Position numbers and translations under genes: made by a program. A stretch of DNA of 64,000 nucleotides from Pseudarthrobacter enclensis (GTDB lineage: Bacteria; Actinomycetota; Actinomycetes; Actinomycetales; Micrococcaceae). How positions within the stretch are numbered: position 1 is the stretch's first letter; each line of letters begins with the position of its first letter. Shown piece after piece: positions 26,491 through 34,514 of this stretch. The stretch is from contig NZ_JAUSRE010000020.1 in assembly GCF_030811655.1 (NCBI RefSeq), forward strand, positions 1 to 64,000. Direction: 5' to 3'. The notes below the pieces were generated by a model that saw only the letters and a program-made list of their open reading frames with translations, was not told the DNA's origin and ran no database searches.

Positions 26491-27395
26491 CAGCTGGCTC
26501 CGGGGTGCTCGCGGGCCAGTACCTGCATCTCCGCGAGGATGTAGCCCAGGTGCTCCGAGTGCTTGCCCTGCCGGCCGCCGCCCGGGGCTGCGGGCACGTC
26601 CGGGACCTCCAGCTCGGCCTCTGCGAGGACTTCGGCGGTCAGGCGGTCAAAGTCTTCTCTCAGGCTGGACGGCGCGACGGCGGCACCCGCCTCGGCGAGG
26701 CGCTGCGTCAGCTCATCGTCGCGGAACAGTTCGCCGACATACGGCCACATGAGGCGCAGGCCGTGGATCATCCGGGTGCGGGATTCCTCCGTGCCGCCGG
26801 CCAGGCGCAGGATCCACTGGCTGCTGTGGTCGCGGTGGTAGTCCACTTCCTTCACGGCCTTGGCGGCGATGGCGGCCAGGGTGGCGTCCGTGGAGTCGGT
26901 GAGGCGGCGGTAGAGCTCGTACTGGTAGTAGCTCACCACGAACTGGCGGGCGATGGTGGCCGCGAAGTCGCCGTTGGGCTGCTCGAACAGCTGGACGCTG
27001 CGGAACTCGTGCTCGCGGCGGAAGTAGGCCAGGTCATCCTCGGACTTGGCCGTGCCGTCTTCTTTGAGCATGCCGGCGCCGGCGTAGGTGAGGAAGCTGC
27101 GGGCGTGGCCCAGCTGGTCCAGGGCGATGTTGCCCAGGGCGATGTCCTCCTCCAGCTCTGGCGCCCGGGAGATCCAGTGGCCGAGGCGCTGCGCGAGGAT
27201 CAGGGCGTCATCGCCCAGGCGCAGGGCGTACTCCGCGACGTCCTCGGAGGGCTTGACCAGGCCGGTTTTCACCTCGAGGGCGATGTCCTCCGGGCGGAGG
27301 GCGTTGCCGGGGGTGATGCGGGTGGCGGAGGCGTTGGAGTCGCCGCCGGCCACGCCGGTGGAGATGTCGCCGTGGCCTTCAGTATGGGTGCTCAC
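26487..27395 (-). CDS. paaC: 1,2-phenylacetyl-CoA epoxidase, structural subunit PaaC
   Basis: The 302-residue product contains the ferritin-like PaaC features YALRLGDDALILAQRLGHWISRAPELEEDIALGNIALDQLGHAR and VVSYYQYELYRRL. PaaC resembles PaaA but supports it structurally within the (PaaAC)2 heterotetramer. I place the start at the GTG at 27395, which overlaps the paaB stop as GTGA; the open frame continues far upstream but only as a shadow of paaB and paaA. The 3' end overlaps paaD by 4 nt. Confidence 0.93.
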   Translation of the reverse strand: MSTHTEGHGDISTGVAGGDSNASATRITPGNALRPEDIALEVKTGLVKPSEDVAEYALRLGDDALILAQRLGHWISRAPELEEDIALGNIALDQLGHARSFLTYAGAGMLKEDGTAKSEDDLAYFRREHEFRSVQLFEQPNGDFAATIARQFVVSYYQYELYRRLTDSTDATLAAIAAKAVKEVDYHRDHSSQWILRLAGGTEESRTRMIHGLRLMWPYVGELFRDDELTQRLAEAGAAVAPSSLREDFDRLTAEVLAEAELEVPDVPAAPGGGRQGKHSEHLGYILAEMQVLAREHPGASW

Positions 27396-27781
27396 AGGTG
27401 CTTCACCCCTTCGCTCTTGGTGTAGTACGTGGCATGCCGGTAGTCCTTGCCCTGCGGGGACTCGAAGAACGAGCCCTTGGAGTCGGGGTCGCTCGCGGCG
27501 ATGGCGTCGGCGGGAACCACCCAGATGGAGACGCCCTCGTTTCGGCGGGTGTAGAGGTCCCGTGCATTGCGGAGGGCCATGGCGGCATCCGGGGCGTGCA
27601 GGGATCCGGCGTGGACGTGGCTCAGGCCGCGGCTGGAGCGGACGAAGACCTCCCACAGGCCCCAGGCGGAGCGGTCGTGGTGTTCCGGTGCCGGGGCGGG
27701 CATTTCCGGGTTGCCGGCTGGGGCCACGCCGACCGGGGTCCCCGGCCGAGCTTGCGAGGTTGGGGAGTCGGTGGGGATCAT
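27392..27781 (-). CDS. paaB: 1,2-phenylacetyl-CoA epoxidase subunit PaaB
   Basis: The 129-residue protein carries the PaaB core WEVFVRSSRGLSHVHAGSLHAPDAAMALRNARDLYTRR, with ATYYTKSEGVKHL at the end. PaaB is a small bridging subunit of the epoxidase complex. Its N-terminal 35 residues are Pro/Ala-rich and longer than in E. coli PaaB. ATG overlaps the paaA stop (ATGA at 27781-27778). Confidence 0.94.
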   Translation of the reverse strand: MIPTDSPTSQARPGTPVGVAPAGNPEMPAPAPEHHDRSAWGLWEVFVRSSRGLSHVHAGSLHAPDAAMALRNARDLYTRRNEGVSIWVVPADAIAASDPDSKGSFFESPQGKDYRHATYYTKSEGVKHL

Positions 27782-28773
27782 GCTGCGTATTCCTTCTGCT
27801 GCTTTGCTGACTGTTTTGCTGCGTAAGCCGCCGCTGCCTCACGGACCCAGGCGCCGTCGTCGTGCGCTGCCCTCCGGCGCTCCAGGCGCTGGGCGTTGCA
27901 GGGACCGCGGCCGGCCAGGACTTCCTGGAACTCGTGCCAATCGAGGGGGCCGTGCTCCCACTTCTTGGTGTCCTCGTTGAAGCGGACCTGGTCATCGGGG
28001 AGGGTGAGGCCCAGGACCCGGACCTGCTCCACCATCATGCCCACGAAGCGGCTGCGGAGCTCGTCATTGCTGAACCGCTTGATGTTCCAGGCCATGGACT
28101 GCTTGGAGTTGGGGGAATCGTCGTCCGGCGGCCCGAACATCATCAGGGCCGGGGCGTACCAGCGGTTCACGGCGTCCTGGGCCATCTGCTTCTGCTCGGG
28201 GGTGCCGTTGGAAAGTTCGAGCAGGATCTCGAAGCCCTGGCGCTGGTGGAACGACTCTTCCTTGCAGATGCGGACCATGGCCCGGCCGTAGGGACCGTAC
28301 GACGCGCGGCACAGCGGGACCTGGTTGCAAATGGCTGCGCCGTCCACCAGCCAGCCGATGGCGCCCATGTCCGCCCAGCTCAGCGCCGGGTAGTTGAAGA
28401 TGCTGGAGTAGCGGGCCTTGCCGGCGATGAGGTCGTCCATCATCTTGTCCCTGGTCTGTCCAAGGGTCTCGGCGGCGGAGTAGAGGTAGAGCCCGTGGCC
28501 GGCCTCGTCCTGGACCTTGGCCATGAGGATGGCCTTGCGCTTCAGGCTGGGGGCGCGGGTGATCCAGTTCGCCTCCGGCTGCATGCCGATGATCTCCGAG
28601 TGCGCGTGCTGGCTGATCTGGCGCAGCAGGGTCTTGCGGTAGGCGGCGGGCATCCAGTCGCGGGGCTCGATCCGTGAGTCCTCGGCGATGATCCGGTCGA
28701 AGTGGGCCTGGCCTGCCGCATCCTCTTCCGGGGTTAGCTCAGCCGGCACTGACTGCAAGTTCTGCGCTGCCAT
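27778..28773 (-). CDS. paaA: 1,2-phenylacetyl-CoA epoxidase, catalytic diiron subunit
   Basis: The 331-residue protein shows the diiron carboxylate ligands spread over EDSRIEPRDWMPAAYRKTL, QISQHAHSEIIGM, KVQDEAGHGLYLYSAAETLG and ICKEESFHQRQGFEIL, all typical of PaaA. It epoxidises the aromatic ring of phenylacetyl-CoA. It is the first gene of the paaABCDE operon. The ATG at 28773 has GGAG a few bases upstream, and a PaaR-like operator lies 43 to 60 bp before the start. paaK, paaZ and paaR are not in the window. Confidence 0.95.
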   Translation of the reverse strand: MAAQNLQSVPAELTPEEDAAGQAHFDRIIAEDSRIEPRDWMPAAYRKTLLRQISQHAHSEIIGMQPEANWITRAPSLKRKAILMAKVQDEAGHGLYLYSAAETLGQTRDKMMDDLIAGKARYSSIFNYPALSWADMGAIGWLVDGAAICNQVPLCRASYGPYGRAMVRICKEESFHQRQGFEILLELSNGTPEQKQMAQDAVNRWYAPALMMFGPPDDDSPNSKQSMAWNIKRFSNDELRSRFVGMMVEQVRVLGLTLPDDQVRFNEDTKKWEHGPLDWHEFQEVLAGRGPCNAQRLERRRAAHDDGAWVREAAAAYAAKQSAKQQKEYAA

Positions 28774-28815
28774 GGTTGCTCCTATGCAAAGACCTGATGG
28801 GCGGCTCGGAATTAT

Positions 28816-28833
28816 TTACCGACCGTTCGTTCA
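28816..28833 (-). promoter_or_regulatory. PaaR-type TetR operator in front of paaA
   Basis: TTACCGACCGTTCGTTCA is close to the ACCGACCGnTCGGT-type operators reported for TetR-family PaaR in actinobacteria; one half-site base differs. Read toward paaA, the sequence GTAAATAAT overlapping its edge could be part of the -10 region, so binding would block transcription. Derepression by phenylacetyl-CoA is the known mechanism for such regulators. The assignment is by pattern only. Confidence 0.6.
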
Positions 28834-28884
28834 GGATATGTTGGTGCGGCGGAGCTCGTCAAGCGTGCACCCACTCCCCCTTCC

Positions 28885-28967
28885 CAACGCCCCACCACCT
28901 CTCGCAGCCAATCCACCAACGCCCCATCACCTTTCGCAGCCAATCCACCAACGCCCCACCACCTCTC
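28885..28967. repeat. Tandem 32-bp repeat, about 2.6 copies
   Basis: Units start at 28885, 28917 and 28949, each opening CAACGCCCC and containing CACCTCTCGCAGCC or a one-to-two-base variant. Unit 2 differs from unit 1 at two positions; unit 3 is cut off after CACCTCTCG. There is no spacer variation and no cas gene, so this is not CRISPR. It lies upstream of the paa promoter. Confidence 0.8.
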
Positions 28968-29047
28968 GAGCAAAAGGCGCGGGCCGCCGTCGCGCATTCC
29001 TGCTGCCGGAGCCTGCGGCTCACTTTTCGATGCGCATCTACCTCATC

Positions 29048-29105
29048 GACGCACTGTCTCCCTTTCGAGGCCCAAATATGAGGCGCGAAAAGGAACCTGC
29101 GCACC
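29048..29105. repeat. Dispersed palindromic intergenic repeat, copy A (58-bp form, degenerate)
   Basis: It begins GACGCACT, has the core GAGGCCCAAAT, then GCGAAAAGGAACC and ends TGCGCACC. The alignment to copies B, C and D is gap-free over 58 bp with several substitutions. This copy lies in the long paaA-PAP2 gap rather than directly after a stop codon. Confidence 0.55.
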
Positions 29106-29181
29106 CTAAACGGATCTGCGCGTCGAAAGCACAACGCGGGCCGAAGGCGAAGCACCACCGCAGACACCGGGAACCGCGCAC

Positions 29182-29199
29182 TTCTTAAGCCTTTCTTAA
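29182..29199 (+). promoter_or_regulatory. Heptamer direct repeat with 11-bp period (OmpR/PhoP-type box)
   Basis: TTCTTAA occurs at 29182-29188 and 29193-29199, spaced exactly 11 bp start to start, one helical turn. This spacing is typical of binding sites for OmpR/PhoP-family response regulators. The operon downstream encodes such a regulator (30736), so autoregulation is plausible. Confidence 0.5.
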
Positions 29200-29261
29200 A
29201 GCCCAACGGGGAGAGTGGAAGTACGGGCCGAACAGCGCCCTGCTACTCCACCAAGGATGAA

Positions 29262-30023
29262 ATGCTCGGAACAGCTCACGAAGACCACACGCACCCGCAG
29301 ACCGCCCCCGCGGCACCCCCGGCCGCCGGCATCCAGTTCAGGGCACTCCCCCAGCCCCGCCACTGGCTGCCGCTGGGCACACTGCTGTGCGCCGCCGTCG
29401 TTGCGCTGGGCCTTACCGTGCAACTGGTCCCCGGCGACACGGCTGCAGAACTGGGTGTTGACCAAACGCTCAGCCTGCACCACGTTGCCGTACTGACCGC
29501 CGTGGCAATGGGGATTAATCTGCTGTTCGGCCCGGTGGTGGGCCTGCTCCTGGTCGCGGCCGCAGCCCTGGCCATTTGGCTGCTCCGGCGCGACCTGGTG
29601 ACCGCTGTGGCGTTCGGGCTGACCGCATGCTCGGGCTGGGTGGCGAGCGAGGCCTTCAAGCTCCTGTTCGCCCGGCAGCGGCCCAACCCCGCCCTGCTGT
29701 TCGACCCGCTGGCGCCCGAGACCGGCTCCAACAGCTTCCCCAGCGGGCACGTCAGCTTCGCGGTGGCCCTGGCCTTCGCACTGTACTTCCTGGCCCGCGG
29801 CACCCGCTGGGCAAAGCCGGTCGCGGCGGCCGGTGCCCTCATCGCACTGATCGTCGCCTGGTCCCGCCTTTACGTGGGGGTCCACTACCCCACCGACGTA
29901 ACGGCGTCCTTCTTCGCCGCGAGCGCTGCTGCCATCCTGCTCGCAGGGCTCTGGAACCGCTTCGCTCCCGCCCTGGTGGAACGTGTTCCCGCCAGGATCC
30001 TCCGCCGCTCCCGCCGGGCGTAA
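29262..30023 (+). CDS. PAP2-family membrane phosphatase
   Basis: The 253-residue protein has about six membrane helices and all three PAP2 motifs: KLLFARQRPNP, NSFPSGHVSF and WSRLYVGVHYPTDV, which carry the catalytic His residues. The family removes phosphate from lipid phosphates such as undecaprenyl pyrophosphate or phosphatidylglycerol phosphate, acting at the outer membrane face. It heads an operon with a DedA protein and a two-component system; the gap to DedA is 8 nt. Role in undecaprenyl carrier recycling is an inference from this pairing. Confidence 0.88.
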   Translation: MLGTAHEDHTHPQTAPAAPPAAGIQFRALPQPRHWLPLGTLLCAAVVALGLTVQLVPGDTAAELGVDQTLSLHHVAVLTAVAMGINLLFGPVVGLLLVAAAALAIWLLRRDLVTAVAFGLTACSGWVASEAFKLLFARQRPNPALLFDPLAPETGSNSFPSGHVSFAVALAFALYFLARGTRWAKPVAAAGALIALIVAWSRLYVGVHYPTDVTASFFAASAAAILLAGLWNRFAPALVERVPARILRRSRRA

Positions 30024-30031
30024 GGGCAACC

Positions 30032-30730
30032 ATGCACAGCCTTCTGATGTCGCTGGCACCGGCAGCCGCCGGGGCGCCGTCGCTGCTAGACCCCGCAGGC
30101 CTGCTGGAGGGCTTTGGCCCGGCCGCACTGGGGATCATCGCCGCGATGGTGTTCATTGAATCCGGCGTCCTGTTCCCCTTCCTGCCCGGCGACTCCCTCC
30201 TCTTCACCGCCGGTCTCCTGCACCAGCAACTGAACCTGGCGCTCCCCCTGCTGATCGGCGTCATCACCGCAGCTGCGATCGGCGGCGACCAGGTGGGGTA
30301 CCTGCTGGGGCGCAAGTTCGGCCGCCGCTGGTTCAAGGACGATGCCCGCATCCTCAAAACCTCCCACCTGACCGTCACGGAAGACTTCTTCCGGCGCCAC
30401 GGAGGCGCCGCCGTCGTACTGGCCCGCTTTGTCCCCATGGTGCGGACCTTCGCGCCGCTCACCGCCGGAATCGCGCGGTACGAATACAAGGCGTTCACGC
30501 TCTGGAACATGGTGGGGGCTTTGGCATGGGCGACGTCGGTGACCCTCCTGGGCACCTGGCTGGGACACTACGAGATCATCGCCAGGAACATCGACGTCAT
30601 TGCCGTGATCATGGTCCTGGTCTCCGTGGTGCCGTGGATCGTGGAGTATCTGAAGCGCCGGCGGAAGAACCGGCTGGCCGCCGCGGAACAGCCCGTGGAC
30701 GAAAGCGTTGAGGCGGCTGCGGAAGAATAG
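30032..30730 (+). CDS. DedA family membrane protein
   Basis: The 232-residue protein shows DedA landmarks: FIESGVLFPFLPGDSLLFTAGLL, GGDQVGYLLGRKFG, FFRRHGGAAVVLARFVPMVRTFAPLTAGIARYEYKAF and a C-terminal membrane helix with a basic tail. The conserved E, D, and R residues needed for function are present. Some DedA proteins have been shown to translocate undecaprenyl phosphate across the membrane. The start ATG at 30032 directly follows the PAP2 stop; the open frame continues upstream only in the shadow of the PAP2 gene. It is followed by the response regulator after 5 nt. Confidence 0.9.
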   Translation: MHSLLMSLAPAAAGAPSLLDPAGLLEGFGPAALGIIAAMVFIESGVLFPFLPGDSLLFTAGLLHQQLNLALPLLIGVITAAAIGGDQVGYLLGRKFGRRWFKDDARILKTSHLTVTEDFFRRHGGAAVVLARFVPMVRTFAPLTAGIARYEYKAFTLWNMVGALAWATSVTLLGTWLGHYEIIARNIDVIAVIMVLVSVVPWIVEYLKRRRKNRLAAAEQPVDESVEAAAEE

Positions 30731-30735
30731 GCGGC

Positions 30736-31422
30736 ATGACAACAGGTGAGGGGTTGGCCCTGCTGCTGGTGGAGGACGATCCTGTCCTGGGCCCGCTGAT
30801 TGCCGAGCTGCTGGAGCCCGACTTCACGGTCCGGCTCGCGGCAAACGGGCAGGAGGGCCTGCACCTTGGGCTGACGCAGCCGTGGGACGCGATGGTGATA
30901 GACCGCGGCCTGCCCGTGATGGACGGCATCAGCGTCATCACCGCCCTGCGGGCCAAGGGCATCGGAACCCCCATCCTGATCCTCACCGCGCTGGGCGACA
31001 CCGCAGAAAAAGTCCGCGGCCTGGACGCCGGCGCCAACGACTACCTGACAAAACCGTTCGACGGCGGCGAGCTGGCTGCGCGCCTGCGCGCACTGACGCG
31101 CACCTATGGCCAGCCCGCGGGGGAAGGTCCGGCCGGGCCGGTGGGCATCGGCACGTGGGAATTCCACCCGGCGTCGCGCGCTGTCCGTTCCCTGTACGGC
31201 GGCACCGTCTCGCTGACCGCAAAGGAAACCGAGCTGCTGGCCGCACTGGCGGCGGAGCCCGACCGGGTGTTCACCCGGGACGAACTGCTCGCCGCGCACT
31301 TCCAGGAGACGGACCAGCCCGGTGTGATCGACACCTACGTCCACCACCTTCGCCGCAAGATCGACAGGAGCGTCATCCGCACCGTCCACGGCGTTGGCTA
31401 CCAGATCGGCGACCCCTCATGA
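30736..31422 (+). CDS. OmpR/PhoP-family response regulator
   Basis: The receiver domain has the acidic pocket LLVEDDP, the phospho-acceptor Asp in VIDRGLPVMDG (about residue 55), the switch Thr in ILTALG and Lys in YLTKPFDGGELAARL. The C-terminal winged helix ends SVIRTVHGVGYQIG. The gene follows dedA by 5 nt and overlaps the kinase gene by ATGA at 31419. It probably controls its own operon through the heptamer repeats at 29182-29199, which suggests an envelope-stress circuit tied to the lipid-carrier genes. Confidence 0.92.
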   Translation: MTTGEGLALLLVEDDPVLGPLIAELLEPDFTVRLAANGQEGLHLGLTQPWDAMVIDRGLPVMDGISVITALRAKGIGTPILILTALGDTAEKVRGLDAGANDYLTKPFDGGELAARLRALTRTYGQPAGEGPAGPVGIGTWEFHPASRAVRSLYGGTVSLTAKETELLAALAAEPDRVFTRDELLAAHFQETDQPGVIDTYVHHLRRKIDRSVIRTVHGVGYQIGDPS

Positions 31423-32429
31423 CTACTTCCGGGCCGAGCACCTCCCCTGCCGCCGGCGACCCGGACCGGGAAATCCTGCGCCGCGCATCGCTGAAGGTGG
31501 CGCTGCGGATCAGCGCCGGCGTGGCCGCGCTGGTCCTCATCCTCCTGGCAGCCGCCACCGCCTTCCTGATGTACAAGCTGGCCCATCCGGTCCTGCCCGG
31601 GGCCACCGAGCCCGGGAAACCGTACACCTACCTCGATTCCAGGGACCTGATCGAGGGGATGATCCTTGCAGGCCTGGCGGGCATTGTGCTGGCCGGGCTG
31701 GTGGGGTGGCTCAGCGCGCGCAGCGCCATCCGGCCCCTGGGCGAAGCGCTGGCCCGGCAACGGAGGTTCGTCCAGGACGCCAGCCACGAACTGCGCACCC
31801 CCCTCGCCATCCTGGACACCCGCATCCAGCTGGCCCAGCGCAAAGCCGAACCCGGATCGGAACCGGCACAGGCCCTTGCGAAGATCCGCGAAGACGCATC
31901 CACGCTGACCGGGATCGTGAACGAGCTGCTCCTGGCGGCCACCGCGTCCGCGACCGTGCCGGACCTGGAGCCGGTGGACGTCGGCCTGGCTGCCGGGTCC
32001 GTGGCCGGGAGCCTTCAGGACCTTGCCCGCCAACAGGGCGTCCAAGTGGCGTTCGACGGCGGCGGCCCGGCTTTGGTGCGCATCGATCCCAGTTCGTTCC
32101 GGCGCGCCGTGCTGGCCCTGGCGGACAACGCGCTGGGGCATACACCGGCGGGCGGGAGCATCACCGTCTCCGCCGCCGTTGAGGGTTCGTGGGCGCTGGT
32201 CCGGGTTTCCGACACCGGATCCGGGATCAGCGGCGTGGACCCGGACCGGATCTTCGACCGCTTTGTCCGTACCGGCGGGACGGGCGAGGCGCAGGGCCGG
32301 CGCAGCTTTGGGATCGGGCTGGCGCTGGTCCGCGAGATTGCTTCCGCAGCCGGAGGCACCGTGAAAGTTGTCCGCAGCGGACCGGACGGAACCACCATGG
32401 AACTCGCGCTGCCCCTGGCCGCGGCCTGA
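31419..32429 (+). CDS. Sensor histidine kinase partner of the upstream response regulator
   Basis: The 336-residue protein has a first membrane helix near residues 30-52 and a second near 80-100 enclosing a short exported loop of about 30 residues. It is followed by a HisKA domain with the phospho-acceptor His in QDASHELRTPLAIL, and a HATPase domain with DNALGHTP, DTGSGISGVDPDRIFDRFV and SFGIGLALVREIA. The short sensor loop suggests it senses a membrane or envelope state rather than a soluble ligand. ATG overlaps the regulator stop. Confidence 0.9.
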   Translation: MTTSGPSTSPAAGDPDREILRRASLKVALRISAGVAALVLILLAAATAFLMYKLAHPVLPGATEPGKPYTYLDSRDLIEGMILAGLAGIVLAGLVGWLSARSAIRPLGEALARQRRFVQDASHELRTPLAILDTRIQLAQRKAEPGSEPAQALAKIREDASTLTGIVNELLLAATASATVPDLEPVDVGLAAGSVAGSLQDLARQQGVQVAFDGGGPALVRIDPSSFRRAVLALADNALGHTPAGGSITVSAAVEGSWALVRVSDTGSGISGVDPDRIFDRFVRTGGTGEAQGRRSFGIGLALVREIASAAGGTVKVVRSGPDGTTMELALPLAAA

Positions 32430-32603
32430 CCGCCCGTATGGGGTTTGGAGCGGACCGGGAAGCCTCCTCCACCGTTTTGCCAGCACGTTCCACCCGGCGG
32501 CCTGAAGCGGTTTTCCACACCCCTGACTCGAAACCCTTGACTCGGCACGCGTTACCCGGGAGGCTGGGCTGCGCCTTGACCTGCCATTGAATGGAGCGCC
32601 GCG

Positions 32604-33425
32604 ATGACCAAAACCCAGGAAACGGGCACCGTGTCCACGGTGCTGTCGCCCGACGGTACCTCCCTCAGCGTCGAGCGGATGGGTACCGGACCCAGCCTGG
32701 TCCTGGTGGACGGAGCCTTCTGCGGCCGGAACTTCGGGCCTGCACGTGCCCTGGCGAACGAACTGAAGGACGCCTTCACGGTCTATTTCTACGACCGCCG
32801 CGGACGCGGTGACAGCAGCGAAACTCTGCCCTACGCCACTGAACGCGAGATCGAGGATCTCCAAGCCGTGCTGAATGAGGCCGGCTCCAGCCCCTACGTT
32901 TACGGGATCTCCTCCGGCGCTGCCCTGGCCCTCGAGGCTGCCGCAGCGGGAGTGCCGATGCGGCGGCTGGCCACCTATGAGGCGCCCTACACCGGTGTCC
33001 AGGGTGCGGACGGGACGCCGGGGAGCCACCGCGAGCACCTGGAAGCCCTGCTGAAGGAAGGCAAGCGCGGCAGCGCCGTATCGTACTTCCTGGTCAAAAT
33101 GGTGGGAGCACCGGCCTTTCTCCCCTACCTCCTTCGACTCATGCCCGGGGTGTGGAAGAAGCAGATCGCGGCGGCAAACACCCTGCCCTACGAAACCCGG
33201 GTGACCAACAACTTCGTGGCCCCGCTGGAAAGGCTCCGCACCATTACCGTTCCCACCCTCGTCATGGTGGGCGGAAAAGCCGGCGCTCCCATGGCCCAGG
33301 GGCAAAGGGCCATCGCGGGAGCCATCGCCGGCAGCGAATACCGCGTCCTCGATGGCCAAACCCACCAGGTCTCCGCCGCCGCCATAGCCACCCAGCTCAG
33401 GGGCTTTTTCAGCACCGGGACCTGA
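32604..33425 (+). CDS. Alpha/beta hydrolase
   Basis: The 273-residue protein has the alpha/beta-hydrolase order: LVLVDGAFCGRNFG, YDRRGRGDSSET, the nucleophile elbow YGISSGAALALEAA (Ser in GxSxG), and VMVGGKAGAP near the acid residue, with a C-terminal DGQTHQVSAAAIA holding the catalytic His. Small esterase or lactonase-like enzymes of this kind are common in Arthrobacter; the substrate is unknown. It stands alone, followed by a terminator-like hairpin. Confidence 0.85.
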   Translation: MTKTQETGTVSTVLSPDGTSLSVERMGTGPSLVLVDGAFCGRNFGPARALANELKDAFTVYFYDRRGRGDSSETLPYATEREIEDLQAVLNEAGSSPYVYGISSGAALALEAAAAGVPMRRLATYEAPYTGVQGADGTPGSHREHLEALLKEGKRGSAVSYFLVKMVGAPAFLPYLLRLMPGVWKKQIAAANTLPYETRVTNNFVAPLERLRTITVPTLVMVGGKAGAPMAQGQRAIAGAIAGSEYRVLDGQTHQVSAAAIATQLRGFFSTGT

Positions 33426-33449
33426 CGCCGGATTCTCCCGTCGCGCGCG

Positions 33450-33476
33450 AAAGGCGCGGGCCGCCGTCGCGCTTTT
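33450..33476 (+). terminator. Intrinsic terminator after the alpha/beta hydrolase
   Basis: AAAGGCGCG (33450-33458) pairs with CGCGCTTTT (33468-33476), one pair being G-U, with a 9-nt GC-rich loop. The T-run forms the 3' side of the stem. It lies between the convergent hydrolase and aquaporin genes and shares 23 identical bases with 28973-28995. Confidence 0.65.
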
Positions 33477-33506
33477 CCGCTCTGGCGCCCGCGCCTGACA
33501 CCGGGC

Positions 33507-34514
33507 TTACGCAGCCCTCCTCTTCGGGATGGTCCGCGTCTTCGCCGCAGCCGGCTCGGCCTCGGTTGCCGGCGGCGTCTCTCCGCCGGCGCGGCCCGGA
33601 GGCGTGGACTCCCGCAGCCGGGCCCGGGCATCCAGGACGTCGCCGATGAACCAGTCGTAGACCAGGACGCCGATGACGCCGCCCACCAGCGGGCCGACGA
33701 TGGGAACCCAGAAGTACCAGCTGAAGGCGCCATCCACTGTGCCAGGCAGCGCCGTTTGGCCCCAGCCGGCAAGCCAGGCGAAAAGCCGGGGGCCGAAGTC
33801 GCGGGCCGGGTTGATGGCGTAACCGGCGTTGGCGCCGAGGGAGATGCCGATGGCGGCAACGGCCAGGCCGATCATGAACGGGCCCAGGTTCGCCTGGACG
33901 GCGGTGTTGCGCATATCGATGATGGCCACGACGAACATGACCAGGAAAGCGGTGCCCACGATCTGGTCAATCAGCGGGCCGGTGGGGTTCCCGTTGAAGT
34001 AGGGCGCCGGGAACGTGGCGAAGATGGAGTAGGTGGCGAGGCCTTTGGGGTCGGTACGGCCGGTGCCCACGGCTTTGTTGTAGGCGTCAATGGCGTTGTA
34101 GTACAGCAGGTACACCAACGCCGCCCCGGCAAAAGCCCCCACCACCTGGGCCGCGATATACGGACCAACCTTGCGCCACGGGAATTTCCGGCGCACCGCG
34201 AACGCCACGGTCACGGCCGGGTTGATGTGGGCGCCGCTGACGCCGCCGGCCACATAGACTGCCAGCGCCACCGCCAGGGCCCATCCCCAGGCGATCAGCA
34301 ACCAGTCGCCCGCGGCCATGAAGATGGTGGTTGCATTCGCAGCCCTGCCGGAGCCCGGCAGCGCGGCGACGGCCATGGCCACCACGCCGTCGCCGAATGC
34401 GATCAGCACGAACGTGCCGAGAAATTCCGCAAGAAGCTCGCCCCAGGTTCCGCCCAGTTGCTTGAGTCCGCTGCCGTTGCGGACTGCATTTCTCAGGGGA
34501 CTGACATCACTCAT
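33507..34514 (-). CDS. MIP family channel (aquaporin/glycerol facilitator)
   Basis: The 335-residue membrane protein has two half-repeats with NPA boxes: SGAHINPAVTVAFAVRRKFPW and AGYAINPARDFGPRLFAWLAGWG. The Asp after NPAR and general spacing are those of glycerol-type facilitators. A C-terminal cytosolic tail of about 45 residues is rich in Pro, Ala and Glu. It likely passes glycerol or other small neutral solutes. No glycerol kinase gene is adjacent. A divergent 244-bp gap separates it from the repeat protein at 34759. Confidence 0.9.
   Translation of the reverse strand: MSDVSPLRNAVRNGSGLKQLGGTWGELLAEFLGTFVLIAFGDGVVAMAVAALPGSGRAANATTIFMAAGDWLLIAWGWALAVALAVYVAGGVSGAHINPAVTVAFAVRRKFPWRKVGPYIAAQVVGAFAGAALVYLLYYNAIDAYNKAVGTGRTDPKGLATYSIFATFPAPYFNGNPTGPLIDQIVGTAFLVMFVVAIIDMRNTAVQANLGPFMIGLAVAAIGISLGANAGYAINPARDFGPRLFAWLAGWGQTALPGTVDGAFSWYFWVPIVGPLVGGVIGVLVYDWFIGDVLDARARLRESTPPGRAGGETPPATEAEPAAAKTRTIPKRRAA

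Larger units (their letters stand above)
28774..29261. other. Gene-free stretch between divergent paaA and PAP2 genes
   Basis: No credible gene is seen in these 488 bp. From left to right it holds the paa operator/promoter (28816-28833), 2.6 tandem copies of a 32-bp unit (28885-28967), a GC-rich palindrome shared with 33450-33472, one copy of the dispersed 58-bp repeat (29048-29105) and a heptamer direct repeat (29182-29199) before the PAP2 gene. Confidence 0.7.

Noticed and set aside
24742..26544. 600-codon plus-strand frame opposite the paa genes
   Set aside because: It lies antisense to paaE and paaD, whose motifs and overlaps are unambiguous. Long antisense frames are expected in GC-rich genes.
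28885..28967. CRISPR array
   Set aside because: The 32-bp units are directly adjacent without variable spacers, there are under three copies and no cas genes are seen.
31398..33365. 655-codon minus-strand frame
   Set aside because: It is antisense to the histidine kinase and the alpha/beta hydrolase, both with complete catalytic motifs.
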